A stretch of DNA of 64,000 nucleotides. Source: Pholis gunnellus. Taxonomy: Eukaryota > Chordata > Actinopteri > Perciformes > Pholidae. The stretch lies in the NCBI GenBank assembly GCA_910591455.2, contig OU342804.1:20548484-20612483 (forward strand). The letters run 5' to 3'. Positions 49,231 to 62,900 of this stretch are shown one piece after another. The notes under the pieces are model-generated. The model was not told where the DNA came from. It did not search any database and saw only the letters and a list, made by a program, of their open reading frames with translations. The number at the start of each line of letters is the position of its first letter. Position 1 is the first letter of the stretch. The translations under genes were made by a program, and so were the position numbers.

Positions 49231-50642
49231 CCAATTTCTTGCCTCTGCAACACCTTTTTTTTTTCTTGTTGCAAAAACGGAACTTTGAAGACTGTGAATA
49301 TATGTTCCAAAGGACATTTTGCCGATTTTCTTTTTGAACAGACCAATGTTTTAAGCCAATGATCTATAACGTTTGTAAAGAACAGTGCATTCCAAATATC
49401 ACAATGGATTTTTCTTAAGCAAGGACTGATCCTTTTTCTTTTAATTGCTTTTAATTGTCACAATATATTTTTTTTCTTATTTTTTAAAGTGACTGTAAAC
49501 TGTTGTGTACATTTTTGCATCATTGGTTGCTGAACAATGTGACCTCCATATGTCATTTTGTGCTGGCATGGAACATTGCTGAAAACCCCTCCATCCAGTC
49601 AAGGTTGTTGCTCACTTGTCAAGCAAGGAATAGTGGTTACCAAAAAATGTATATATTACATCTGGTACTGATGCGTCTCATAGGTTTAGTAACATTTATG
49701 CCAGTCAACATACAACTAGTCTCAGAAGGAAATGATGGCTGTTTTGCTGCGGTGTCGATGCGCCCTTCCTGGAAAATCCACCAGTGACTTGTCCCATGTG
49801 TCTACAGGGTGCCACTTCCACTAATAGATTACAGGTTTTTAAGGGATATCTTCATTCCAAAGCATTATTTCTGGAAAAAGTAGGAGATTTTTTGAAGATG
49901 TCCCTTGATTTCAAATAGTAAGGATGCTTTCATGTCCAAAGAAGTCACCCACTTAATTTTATTGCAATGGAAATGGATGTGCATAGGTACCTCCACCCTC
50001 TCAATGATGATCCAATGAACTAAAACTTTTATTTTTTAAACCAAAACGAAGACATATTTAAATTTTTGAAACTAGTTTTTGGCCACTATTGTATAGTATC
50101 AATATATTCGCCCAATGAGTACAAGGCACAATCTCAGAAGTATGTTTTCAGTGCTTCGTCTTGCAGAGCAATGTTATTTGGTGTTAATACTACAGCATGA
50201 TGTTGAAAGTCAGGAAAATTGGTCTGCAAGCTTGCTGCTTCTCTAAAGTCCAGTTCCCTGAAATACTGTTCAAATGTACTTTATTTTGGAAAGTTCTTAA
50301 GTTGTACAGTTTTCTCAATTATGTTTGCTTTATTTTAATTTTCAGACAATGTCAGACATGTATTGTTATTTTCCTATAAGTATTTGTATTGTAGTTTCTG
50401 TATATTACTTATTATCATAAATTAACACTAGCTTTAATTTGAATTGCTGAAATTAAGAATCAAAAACAAAAAATATGACCTGGCCACTTTATGGTGTGAT
50501 AATGTTCTTTATATTCATTGTCTCCTTGATACTGTTTGCTCTCTTATTTCCAAAGTGTAATCTTTTGGGCTCTTATGTGGAAGACAAAGTTGAGGTCTCT
50601 ACATCAGTTTCTGCCAGCATGGACTGTGTGAGTTTGTATGCT

Positions 50643-50653
50643 TGTGTGTGCGT

Positions 50654-50741
<88 letters not shown>
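50643..50741 (+). repeat. (GT)n microsatellite in the candidate 3' UTR
   Basis: It starts with GTGC interruptions and becomes a pure GT run. If the distal poly(A) site is used, it is transcribed as a long UG repeat, the binding preference of CELF and TDP-43 type RNA-binding proteins. Confidence 0.96.
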
Positions 50742-50743
<2 letters not shown>

Positions 50744-52276
50744 CATTAGAGAGCCAGCATCAATTCAATTTTGTTTGCCTTTTTTTTTTTTGATGTTTCA
50801 CACCAAAACAAACTGAACCACAAAGCTGGATAACTGAAATTTAGAAAATCAAATTTTAAAGATAAGGATCCGAAACGATACCGAAGCACTGAGCAGTTTT
50901 TACTTTGATTGAATTTATGAATGTGGCCAAAGCTTTATGCAGTTAAAACAAAAACAAAAAAAATTCCAAGTTGTGCCCCAGACAAGTGTACATTTTATTG
51001 GGGGACAAAACGCTATTGTGGGTAATTGGATCCACTGACTTACATTGGGATACTTGATTTTAATGGACATTTACAAAGAAAGAGTTAAAAACAAGGTTTT
51101 GCTGTAGAGGTCATCTTTTGCCCACTGTGAAAACGAACGTGTACCTGTATACAGTTATAGATATATTTAAAACAAGACATCAACTTTTTTCTTTGTTTTT
51201 GAGATGAAGAAGGAATGAAAAGAGAAAAAAAGGACTCTGGGAAGCTTTTCAGATCCCATTAGGAGGACATGAGAGGCTGTGGGCACACCAAAACTGGGCA
51301 TGGGAGCCAAAGGCAGGCTCAAAACAGCTTTAAAACCACCTCCTTATTTGATTACTGACAACTCTGTAATGGGAATGGACTCTGGAACCAATGGACATGT
51401 GTGACACTGAGAGGAAAGTCCTTAGATGAAACTGAACTTAAGTGGCTCCAGCTGCCTCTTTCTCCTTTCTGTCTGTCTCTTTCGTTCTCCAGTTCTGCCT
51501 CTGCTTCTGCTCTTTGATGGACATTTTCCAAATTTCAGGACAGGATGGACAGACACGCTTGCTTCATTTCTCCCAGTTCATGTTGCTACCCGTTTCATTT
51601 CCTTGTGCTTGTCTCTGGTTGACAAGTTAAGCTCTCCAGTCAAATGGCGGCTCACCCCTCTCTCTGTTGATTATATAATCTAAAAAGTGAAATTAATAAC
51701 AGAGAGAGGGGACGGGTTCTCAAAGCTGTCATTCTTGAAGAGGCAGTTACACTAAAAAAGCGTATTAACCAAAATTAACAACCAAACTAACAACCAAACA
51801 ACCATTTGCTCCAACTTCAAAGATGAACTGTTACTTGGAGCTCTCTGTTCCTTTTGTGACTTCTGGTGCCACAATGTTTTTTTATGCTTTTTAGTTTTTC
51901 TTTGTTTCCTTGAATTACTCCTCCTTCGAGCCTCATAAGCATGGCTCTGTGGCTCCAGGCAGCCCATCCGAGGGTAGAAAAAAACAGCCTTGCAATGTAC
52001 AAAAAAGAGCAAGTTAAACCAAAAATGTTGTTCTTGATGTCTTTTCTATACTGTAGTCTTGTTAGCTTTTTTGTTACTGTAATTATATGATGAAGATTTC
52101 CAAACTGTACCAAATTACATGGAAACTAACATACATACAACCACATGGAACTTCAGACTTTTAAAGAAACTTTTGTCACAAAACCTTGTTGTCCTAGTTA
52201 AGTTGATTGTAGATGGTAATTGAATATACTCCTTTGAAAATATTTCATCAAGTATGTTTCTTGCTCATTGTGATAC

Positions 52277-52282
52277 ATTAAA
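52277..52282 (+). terminator. Candidate distal poly(A) signal ATTAAA
   Basis: This common variant hexamer lies about 5 kb after the stop codon and is followed at about 52300-52335 by GT-rich sequence (ggtgtgg, gagtgttttggg). It is the best candidate for the distal end of the transcript. A further AATAAA at 53906-53911 is an alternative. Confidence 0.4.
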
Positions 52283-54109
52283 AAAGTATGAGCATAAATT
52301 GCACTGGTGTGGATTCATCTTTGAGTGTTTTGGGATTTGACTCTTTGAATATGATTACTGAGAACTCTGAGAATTGAAGAAAAAATATTTCATATTTCTC
52401 TGAACAAATGTGCGAAATGGACCAATAAGTATTTACCATTTGTATTAGATATTTTCGTATATATCGTTCAAGACCTATCGATCAATCTTAGAATTATTAG
52501 TTCTTTCCTTTAATATTTAATCATAACAGTAAACCAATTAAGGATGAAAGGACCACTGAATGCATTTACAAGGAATCGCATCAGAAAACAGAAGATGCAA
52601 CAACAATCATTTTCAGTGTAGACTACGATGTAATTCTGTGACACAATTAGCATTGTTGAGTTTATATTTTCTATCATTATAGTCTGCTACTACTCATTTA
52701 AAGGCGCCATTATTAAAAAACTATTACTTGCTCTAGTAACGCGTAGCGGCAGGCTTCGGAAACTACAACAGAAGCAGGGGTATGGTCACTTCCACAATTT
52801 CCAATGATAGTTTGTTTTCACAAATTCACCTGCAAATTTCAAGCCTGCTACCAGTTAGGTAACTTATACTGTATGTTCCGAAGAAGTAAGACCGTGGCTT
52901 CATCATAACATTGTCTAATTTGTGCTCGCAGCCATACAGCTGTTACCGACAACACTGCAACCAGCATTCGGGACAGGCATTGCACTAGTTCATTAAATTG
53001 CAGTATAAACTATCAAACAGCTTGAAAGACGAGGCCAAAGGATGTTTGTAAAATGTAAGCAAAATAGACATTGCTGGGTGTCGCATAAACAACCAAGTTT
53101 AACATAGGTGGCTAACATTCGCTACATCATACAGTGTTCAGCTGTCTGACAAATTCACTGCCTATTTTACAGAGTCTGAATCTCCCTCCACCTTTCAAAT
53201 GCTGCACCAATGTTAACTCTGGAAAAACGATACAACATGCACAGTAAGCAGTGGGTAGTTCAGGGGGCCTGGGAGTTTGGACCATTCCCATCTAAAACAG
53301 AGCCGATCTAGCTTTGGCTTTCAAGCAAAATGTATTGTAATTCTCAGCAGACATTGAGGTGCAGTAACACAGGGACTGGAATTGATCGGCACCACTTGTG
53401 AGCCCCGCTGATTTGTGCATTTAAATCATCAGTGTTGTTTTAATTAGAATGGCTTAACATTATTTTAATTGATATATAGAGTGATCCCTTCAGTCTTTGG
53501 AATTCTATCTGCCTATGTTTTATACTTAGAGGAGTATAAAGAAGTGGCTGTGTGCAACCTCTATAGCTTGGAAAAATGGAACCTACAATTAGATTTATTG
53601 TAAGGAGTAAGAATTATTAGTTTCTTAAATCATTTCTGTTAAATGTGCATCAGTACTACAATATTAAAATAAGATAAGATAAGTTGTATGTCATCCAAGT
53701 ACCTGCAAGATTTTAATGACTACTCACCAATGGGAGTTGTTATGAATTAGAGTTAGCATTTTGGCTAACTGATGTACATTGTTGTCACCCAGATGCTTTT
53801 CCATAGATTTCTTATACAAACAAATATGGGAATACAGTTTAAAAATCAGGAGAGACAAGTGAATGAAGCGAAGACAATTTTATTTTTCAACAGCTGATAT
53901 TTGATAATAAAGACTTGACAGAAACTCTTCGGCGCTTAGAATTTACAGGTAGATTTGTAATGCAGGAGGGTCTGTGATCTTTGAACTGCTCTATTGCTCA
54001 TAGAATATGGCAGAATTGTTTTCTCAGGAACTTTGTGAAAATCATGGCACCTTGTAATGGAACCATGAAAACAGCTCAAATCTGAGGAGCATCAAACCTC
54101 TAAAAAGAG

Positions 54110-54500
54110 TTTAAGGAAAAAGGCCATCCTGTGTCCAGCAACAGGCATGAATTATTGGCCATGTTGAGCCAATTAACACGCAAGGGCACATCCCGAATGA
54201 ATTAAAAACACCCTAATCCGATCAGTGAGAAAAGCAAGGCCATTTCCTTCACAGGCCTGAACCAGATGGCACTCACACTCAGATGCTGCATTGAAACAGG
54301 CCAGGCCCAGTCACACAGTGTGAAATTGGGTTAGTGCCTAAGTCTAACATAGGCCCTGGGCAATGTGAGCTCCCAAACCCATTCTCCCCTGGCCTAAAGG
54401 TATAGGGCCCACCATGCCAATCTTTGGCCCCATCTTTAATTATCATTCTCAATGCACCTCGCTAACTCAGTCATTTCAGTTAGAGGTGGAGCTGACAGCT
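54110..54500. promoter_or_regulatory. Candidate conserved non-coding element downstream of zfhx3
   Basis: A non-repetitive block with CATGAATTATTGGCC, GCCAATTAACACG and CTTTAATTATCATTC. Position and composition suit a distal regulatory element. Confidence 0.24.
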
Positions 54501-55432
54501 TCCTAGAGTCATTTGTCACTTTTGACCAGTCAACCTTTTACATATTCCAAATAGCCCCCGATATACTACAGAATGTTCTCTTTCGTAGCACAGAAGACAA
54601 GCACAGCTCTGTTGGATAGAATATCACAGATTCTGTTTGTAAACTCTGACTCAAGCTGGGTGGTATTATCATGCTTCTTGCCTTGTTGGTATAATGGCTT
54701 GTTGGGGTTTCCAAAGTTCTATAGTATCAGTTTTCAACCTTTGCAGGGAATAAATGGTGCAAATGTTGGATGATTTTCGTCAAAATGACTGCAAAAGCTG
54801 TGGTTGGGCCATGTCATCTTGGGCCTCGTCTTAAATTAAAAACATAGCTCTCGGATGGTTGTTTGGCTTCGGGTTGCTATTATCACTTGACATCACAAAG
54901 TCAGAAAATGAGGAGCAGAAGCTGAAAGGAAAACCGCACCACATATTCCAGCATCCAATTCCACACTGCTGTAGTCAGGGCATCTTGCCTCCATATTAGC
55001 AAAGAGAGGGGTCACCTCGCCAACCTGCCCCGTTCACAAACACCCAAAAATGTGATGCGATGAAACTGTCAGCATCATACAGTATGAAGATTTTCTAAAA
55101 AGAAATTGCTAAATTTTAAACCAAGCGTTGTTACTAATTTCAAACCTGCTGAAGGCTTTGGGAACATGTTGGATGTAGAATTGTATGTAAACTGTTCTGA
55201 ACTGCATTGAAGAAACAAATTGGAGTGTCACCAGCAGATAACGTGGACATACTGGATACATTTGTGACTAAGCCAATGAAAGACCTAGCTAAGCTGGTCT
55301 GCTTTGCACATGAGCAGCTTGCACTGCCACTGTCAAGGGTTAACCCCTGACAGACAGTCTGGTGAAATAACAGATATAATAGATGACCATGAAGAACAGG
55401 AATTTTACCATCAAGCCTGAAAGCCACATAGT

Positions 55433-55451
55433 CCCCCCCCCCCCCCCCCCC
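55433..55451 (+). repeat. Poly-C tract (19 C)
   Basis: An uninterrupted cytosine run in intergenic DNA. Shorter C11 and C10-type runs lie at 56120-56130 and nearby. Confidence 0.93.
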
Positions 55452-55959
55452 GTTTCCACCCCCATATACCTCTTTGCCTGGCCACATTGTCTTTTCCCCT
55501 GTCAATGTCAAAGGCAAATTACACTACAGCCTTGAGGACAGGTCAGACTAATTCAATCTAATCCGTCAGATAAAATGATGGGTGAGTGAGGATCAAAGGG
55601 ATGAAACAATTAAAAGGGAGAACGCAGTTTCTTTATAATTATAGCCTTACGTTTTCTGATCAAGGTGGGTTGACACGTCACACTTTATACTCTATGCCCA
55701 GACTAAAAATATACCTATTAGTGTTAGCGCCCACCTGTGCTGGTTAAGTGAATGGCCTATAAACCCATCTGCCTATACTCCACTTTCCACCCACGTGGGA
55801 TTAATGCTTGGGTAGGTGTGGAGGTTGTCTTGGCAGGCTCTGGGCCTTGCCGAAGCATTTCCCATCTCCTGAACACAGGATCAGGTCTCCCCATTTTCAC
55901 AGCACCTTCTGGTTCTGTTTAACAGGAAATGAGGTCCATCAGAAGAAGTCTGACCAAAA

Positions 55960-56540
55960 CTGAGTCAGAATGGGCCCTGACAGGCAGGAATATTAGCCTG
56001 TGACGGGAGTCAGTAATTGAATGATCGGCTCCCCCCTCCCTGACTCGTAATGAAGAGAATATGTGCTGGGAATGTGTTTGTCCTTCTCTATTCTTCGTCG
56101 GCCCTTTTCCTGTCCGACACCCCCCCCCCCTTTTCCCCCTTAATAAATCATTTGTGGGGGTAGAAATAAGGGATAATTTTACTTCACTTCAAAGTGCTTC
56201 TCATGGTGTCATTTCTGTAACCTCAAAGTGATGATGCATTAAAAAGGCTTTGGGTGATCTCTGCTTGAGAGTGTTTTCAGCCTTTAAACGAAGCTGTGCT
56301 GATAGTGTCGTGAGAAAGTGAGCTGAAGTACATGGGAGATCAATTATCACACCTCATTTTGTTCTCATATGCAAAATGATAATGGGTGGACCATGTCAGA
56401 TCTGAACCATCAGGTGGTGTATCCTTTCTCCATAAATGTGTTTCACAGATTGTATGAAGAGGTCTGTTAAATCCCTTTAACAGTTCAAAAAAATAAAAGG
56501 GAGAATTTGGCTTCTCCTTGATCTGTCTTCAAATGTCCCT
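55960..56540. promoter_or_regulatory. Candidate conserved non-coding element downstream of zfhx3
   Basis: Unique sequence apart from one poly-C run at 56120-56130, with CAGTAATTGAATGATCGG, TCAATTATCACACC and CATATGCAAAATGATAATGG (octamer-like). Inference only. Confidence 0.22.
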
Positions 56541-57539
56541 CTGCAGACAAGATCTAAGAGCGATAAAGAGTAAACCTATCACTCACCTAACAGTGTGATA
56601 CATGATATCACTACACATTTTCAACACTACTTTCATATTGGAAACTTTGTTTGAAAAAAAGTCATCTTGTAGTCTTTCCTGTTTGTTTGTCAGCAAACAG
56701 TAGAACAACTGTGTATCTATGTATGTTGTAGCGAGACGGAGCACATGTGCCACAAAGAAGGCTTGGGTTTAAGGCACGGGTTTGAGCTTTGCGATGCAGC
56801 CTCATATTTCACATAGCTTTGGGGAGAATGTCAACTCTGAAAAGAGTTCTTAATACAATAATTGCTTTGAGACTTGTTCTTATTAATTTTTCCCTGACTT
56901 GGGTTTTGTATTTTTTAAACCTTAACCAAAATCAGTTGTAGTGTATTGCTGCTGGAATGCCTGTCAGACTGGGCCCTGACCCTGGGCTGGCTGCTATAAT
57001 GATGGGAAGATGAAAGAGCCAGGCCCATTCCCAGGCTGCCCTGTTAGGGGGTGCAAGCCTGTGAAATGGAGAGATAATGGAGACCAGGTGTGCTGTGGAT
57101 GCCTGAGACACTCCTCACTCAGTCTGAGAGCTCCTCTCAGTGAGAGGGAGGGCACACTACCACTGTTGAAAACGGACTGGGCCACAGTCCTATTCCTCAC
57201 TCCATACAGTATCATGCACACTCATGTATACTTTAAAATATATACATACAAACATATATAGTAACTACTTTAATATATATGCTAAAGTTGTTGAAGTTTG
57301 ACACCTACCAAGTGGTTCACCTTTATCTTAACAGGTGCTGTGCTGCCTTTTACCCCTCATTGTGTTTATACATATGAGAATGTGAGCTGAAAATCTATAT
57401 TTTGCATGAATAATGTGTGCACAGTTGTCTCAGTGGTTTTAATATACATACTAATTTAACCATTCAGAACAAAAAAATGTGAGCATTTACCCCTTTGTAT
57501 CGGTCGTTAATTTGAAGTAGAGAAGTTTAAAAGGAAAGG

Positions 57540-57770
57540 TCAGGCAGACTGGCTGCAAAAGTGTTTCTAATTGGAACAGACAGGCTCCCAAAGCCCTGCT
57601 GTAATTACAATCTAATTAGCAGGCAGCCAGCAGAATCCAACATTCCAGTTAACATCAACAATTTAACCCTTTGCAAGAACCCTTTAAGAACATATTTCAA
57701 AGATTCAAGCAGATCCTCTGGGAGAATTCCGCTGTCTTCCCCACTTCTGTCTTCTGCAGGAGGTCAGTAA
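57540..57770. promoter_or_regulatory. Candidate conserved non-coding element downstream of zfhx3
   Basis: It contains GTAATTACAATCTAATTAGC and balanced unique sequence. It is followed by a short purine-rich stretch. It has the look of an enhancer core with paired homeodomain sites. Confidence 0.24.
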
Positions 57771-58878
57771 ATGTCAATTGGAGAGAGAGCTGAAAATGAT
57801 GAAGAAGGACTCAAACGAAGACAAGTCCTCATTAAAGCCTTCTCCATAAGAGTTTGTTGAATGATAAATATTAAACATTGATTACATACAAATAGGAATG
57901 ACTCACTTATCATCACCGACTATTGTCTTCCTGAGATCATCACATAATTAAATCTAACAGGGTCCCACTGAGGCCTTTCTTTGTCAAGTGAGTGAATTAC
58001 TAATTATTCCCACATGAATAAAGGGCAATCACTGTGCCTGCCATATGAACAAGCATGCAAAGATAGTCAATCCATAAAAATAAGAGAATATTGTAGGAAG
58101 GCACTTCCCTATTGGATTTGCGCTGTCTCACTTTTTAAATGGCTGTCATTCAGGATCGCTTATTTTGTGAGCCAAAGTGTGTTTTTACATTTTGTAAATC
58201 AAGCAAATGTTTACCAGATAATTTTAGGGGAGACACAAATGCCTGCTCCAAGTGAAATGCAAATGGAAAATAAGTCAATGGAAGTGTGTGTGAATGTGTT
58301 TCAGGCATATATTGTGTGTGACAGATAGCAAAAACACTTTTTTTAGCAGATGTGGTTCTTCTGTCAGGTTGGAATCTGAGAGACTGGCCCTTTTAACAAT
58401 AGCTTGTTTTCAGATGAAAATCCAGCCCTTCAATTTGCCTGTAAAGTTGCTGATATTTGAATTGAGTTCATTCCTCCAACAGCTGTCACTGCACCTGACC
58501 TGTCTGGACAGAATATATATCAAAAGTCTGATTAAAATGCATTAGTTTGATATAGGGGAGGCTGGAGTAATACATCTGGTCCAAACGATTTCCTTGTGTC
58601 TCTTTTTACTCTGTCTTACAGCTGGAACACCCTTTAGCTGGGTAAGTCTTTCCTACCAGCCTCTTTCTGACAATTAAAAAAAAAGAAAACATAGTGAATG
58701 AGAACACATTCACTCTTTATTTTGGTCTTCATTCTCCAAGGACACTGTTAAGCTCATATAATACAACCTCAGCCAAACACTCGCAGTTTGACTAAGTATC
58801 TGTTGTGCTGCAATTCCTACAATTGTGAATCATACGCAATTAATCTGCAGCACACTGCCTCAAGCCCAGTCCTACCCC

Positions 58879-58909
<31 letters not shown>
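58879..58909 (+). repeat. (CA)n microsatellite
   Basis: About 15 CA units in intergenic DNA. Confidence 0.95.
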
Positions 58910-58911
<2 letters not shown>

Positions 58912-61900
58912 AAAATAATACACACATACCCTTTGGTCTGCCTTTTTATCCTTCTCCCTGTCTTCCTCATGCTCTCAGCGTATCAAGCCAAGGTCACTGA
59001 ACATTCATTTCAAATTGTTGCCCAGTGCTGCAGCTTGAAATTAATAAGGCCACCATTTCAATGCTACAGTTATCAAACTTGTATAACAAATGCTGGTCAA
59101 TCTTCCCACAACTCACTCTTTCCCTCTACCCTTCCCTTGATATATACATTTTTGACCAAACGTCCCAGCTTGACTACTGTAACGAGGTATGATGTATTGA
59201 GCCTTGGCTGTTGCCATGGAGACAGCAGTCCCCTCTTACTTGTCATTAGAGCACAAACAAGCACTGGCATCTAATGTCATTCCAGTCAACATGAGGGAGA
59301 GCAATGAGAAAGGGCGAGACTGTGTTGGATCCCTTACTCCCTTTCCTCAGCTTCAATTGTTTTTTGGGTGCATTATTTGGATTGTACTGGGTGTTATGTG
59401 CCAACATACTCTGTGCAGGGGCATTGTTAGGTCATATACCCAGGGAGAGGCCCATTTACTGTTGTCTTTGTATGTTTCTCGAATCCCAGTGCTTTGATGT
59501 TGGCCTCCAAATGGAAATAGGTGTCTAGATGTCACAGAATAATGACCTTCCTGAGCCATTCCTGCTACTTGTTTTGTCCTGTCCAGTGCCTCTGCTCTTA
59601 AATATTCAGAATTGCATGTTCTATAAGTTTGGCTTTTTTTAACTGTGTGCTTTAAAATGCAGAGAGACATTTTTAGTAAGGTGTTTATAGTAAATAGCCT
59701 AGGATAGTTTTGATGGAAAGCCGGATGACATCCTGTGCTTCTCATTTTCTGTACAACTCTGATGAAATTACAGGCTGATTGTGTTAAAAGAAAAGAAAGC
59801 AGACAAATGCACATCTTCAATGCCGAGCAGAGAAAGAAGAAAACGCAATAAATGAGTTTCATCAAATGCCACGCAGTTTTCTCTCTGCTAGTATCATTTT
59901 AAGCTGGGGTAAGATAATGACGTTGTAACTGAGTAATAGCACCGCAGGAGCTTTGGAATATTCCAGTCTATTTTATTTCCATTTAAGATAAAGCTTTCTA
60001 CTTGTTGTCTCGGCATGAAAGTGCACCTCATTTTCAGATGTACTTTCTCCCCTCATTTCAGTTTTAATCAGTGGCTGCTTTCTAGTCCCGTTGTTTGAGG
60101 TGAAAGTGTAGCCGTATGCCTCACTGTCTTTGCTCTGAACATAATCTCTTCCTCACACAGAACAATAATCCTACCTTATTTTCTCTCTCAGTGTTGGTCT
60201 TTTATTACTTCCAGGTGTTAAGGCCCTTTCTCCCACGCAAGCAGATGTGCTGGGGAAAATGCCCTTTGTTTGGAGTTGTGCTATTTCAAACTGAATATTA
60301 AGTTGGAAATGATCTCTGAAGGCAACCAACAGAAAAAGAGACCAAAATAAAAACTAGGTGAATGAGTATTTGCATTAAAGAAAAACAGTGAAAGTGGGAT
60401 GTAGGAGATTGAAAAAAAACGAATGGGATACAGATCAAACCTGTATGCTGTGTGCTGAGAAAATAGTCATGAAATAAACTGCTCGGAAAAAAACAGAGGC
60501 AGAATCCAAGGTAAAGAAAAAATAGACACATTATTTTTGTTAAAGCTACAGTAGGTTTAGTGATTCATGGGGCCTGTTGGACACCACATCTGTTAGTGAG
60601 CTGTCTGTTGACTGGTCAGTTTTTGTATGGAGATATACGAGTCTCATCTGGTATGATCTGTTGTAAGAACTTTTTCAGTATGGTTTTACTTTTACTGTAT
60701 TCACTTTCGTGCGGGGAACATTTTGCTGGTTATACAACAGTTTTACACAGGTTGCTTTATAATGCCGTTGTCTTCTCAATAATAATAACTTGTTGCTTAA
60801 TAGCTATTTTTCTTGATATACACCTGCCAAGAATAGTATTAGATTTTGTAGAGAGGAAACACAGCCTGTAGCAGTTTTGTTATAGACTCTAAAATATCCA
60901 TTTTGGACTTTCTCCTTTTTCCTGCAAGCAGCTAAACTGAGATCACATGTACTTGCAATGAAAAGTGGCAGGAAATTGACTAAAGCATTGGAAATCAATG
61001 GAAAGTAAATGTGCTCCTTAAGTACAAGTGAACAGCTGATAGCTGCCTTCTGTCTACCTTTCTTGCTTTGCCTTTCTATCTCTCTTTTCCTCTCTACTTT
61101 TTTCTATCCCTTTTCACTTTCTGCCTCTTCTTTCACTCACATCCTCTTTATCTGCTGAGCCAATACGTTCATACTCAACAAGGAATGATTCAATGTGTTT
61201 GCGAACAAGTGTGTTTGTGTGCATCCAAATGGAGTGTGGACAATGCAATACTTTTGTCTGTTCTTAGAGTTGATGCCAGGTCAGTGTAATAAGTAGAGAG
61301 AAAGTGGTAAGTGAACATCATAAAAGGTGTCGCGCTTTTCTTAGTGTGACCCCTTGAAAAGGTTGTAGGCCGTCTTTGGAAAAATGTGCAGTTTGGCTAA
61401 TTATCCATAGACTCCATTTAATCAAGCAGGGTAATTCTTAAGAATAGATAATTACTCATAACAATACAACAATAGCCAATTATTATGTTGATCTTTAATT
61501 GCAGTATTCCCCTTTGGCCAAGTGGTGCAAAACATATGCCTGAGATATTGTTTGTAACACATGGACAAACACTTGAGAAGTTGATGTAGTAGTAGCCAAT
61601 GTTAAAGACATGGAAATGCGTGGTGAGATGCATCCTTCTCCCCGCACATTTCTAAATCGCATCAGCAGACAAATTAATAAAGTCATGGAAGGACACCAAT
61701 CTGCACTCACTCCACAGTAATGATTTGATCGTCAATGATCGGATACAGTATGAAGCAGAAAGAAATAGTGCTTAAAAGGTACCCTGTGGAAAATGTTAAC
61801 GCTATTTGCGCTTTACACAGTTAACAGCTGATGGCACTAATGTAAAAAAGAATTACCTTCACAGGACACCATCATTGCAGAGAGAAAACAGGACCAGAAA

Positions 61901-62454
61901 AGGGTAATGTGACAATATCCTGATGGCTTCTGGCTTAAAGCTACTAGTAGACCACCCCCTTGGATGTCCAGGTCCTTCATTATTTCTGTTATCAACGTTA
62001 TGTATTGGCTACTTCTGAATCACTGACACTACAATGAAAAACCTGGTGCTAGTAAAGGAAGCTTTAATATGTTGGCTATTCAACAGGCATAAAAGCCTTA
62101 TAAAGCTCTCAGCAATTCAAAAAATGAATGTAGATACTAAAGCTCGATAGATACTGGATTTTTGAAGCTGACACCAATACCAATGTTTCAGGTTTGTAAA
62201 AAATCTAATTACAGTATATAGACAGATGACCCACTGTTAAACCAATGAAAATGAAAATTAAGTGTACCCTTTATATTCTTTCTATGGGCCCTTTTTCATA
62301 ACAGTAACATCCTGAAATGTTGTCAACTGAAGGGAAAATATGTTTCAGGTGACCCAAATCTTGAAACCACTCCTTTGATTTAATAGTTTATGATACAAAA
62401 GGAACTATTTTCATTGCTGTTGTCTATACAACAATTTACATTTCAAAAGCTAGT

Positions 62455-62900
62455 TTGACATGGTGTCATGTTCTTTGTTTTTGTTTAGTTTGTTTTCTGT
62501 TTTACTTTGAAATTCCCTGCCTCTTGTGTCCTATGTTTCACTTCCTGCCTTTCTGTGTTTTCCCGCCTTTGAGAGTGTCTGCCCCACCCTCTTTAGTTTC
62601 ACTTGTCTCTCTTCAGCCTGGTCTCTTCAGCCACAGTCACCTGTGTTCCTGCCCACCTGTGTCCTGATGTCTGATTAGTTTATTGTGTATTTATAGTTCT
62701 ATATTTGCCTGTTGGTTGTTGGTTTGCGTTGTTTCCTGGTTGTATCCTCATGCCCCGTGCTATGTATCCCTGTGTACCTGATCCCGTTTTCATTTGTCTT
62801 TTGTTTTCTTTATAAAATCCCCTTTGTCATCTTCCTGCTTCTCGTATGTGTCTGTGTTTGGGTCCTCCTCTAACTGCTTCCTTGTGCAAAACATGTAGAC
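62455..62900 (+). mobile_element. Probable interspersed repeat fragment (retroelement-like), family unresolved
   Basis: The sequence changes abruptly to a T/C-rich, A-poor strand with CACTTCCTGCC, CACCTGTGTCC, a TATA-like TATTTATAG, and GTGTTTGGGTCCTCCTC near its end. This style of sequence recurs in many teleost genomes as dispersed copies. I recall the pattern but cannot name the family. No transposase or reverse transcriptase reading frame is present. Confidence 0.4.

Larger units (their letters stand above)
47320..52310 (+). other. zfhx3 candidate 3' UTR (about 5 kb, end uncertain)
   Basis: The region after the TAA is long, AU-rich and T-rich, with no coding potential and no splice-like boundary. 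It has candidate poly(A) signals at 49225-49230 and 52277-52282, the second followed by a GT-rich stretch. A Pumilio-type motif TGTATATA lies at 49648-49655. A (GT)n tract sits at 50643-50741. Large vertebrate transcription-factor genes of this kind often have multi-kilobase 3' UTRs. The exact end is inferred from signals only. Confidence 0.55.
52311..62449. other. Intergenic region downstream of zfhx3
   Basis: No coding exon, RNA gene or intact mobile element is recognisable. Open frames are short and unsupported; the longest antisense one at 59353-59865 lacks any domain. The region contains conserved-looking non-coding blocks (about 54110-54500, 55960-56540 and 57540-57770), two poly-C tracts and a (CA)n tract. 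Confidence 0.55.

Noticed and set aside
50475..50816. Open frame starting with a hydrophobic segment in the 3' UTR
   Set aside because: It starts in UTR-like AT-rich DNA and runs into the (GT)n tract. The apparent membrane segment is explained by T-rich codons.
59353..59865. 170-codon minus-strand open frame in intergenic DNA
   Set aside because: No recognisable domain, no clear splice partners, composition like its surroundings.
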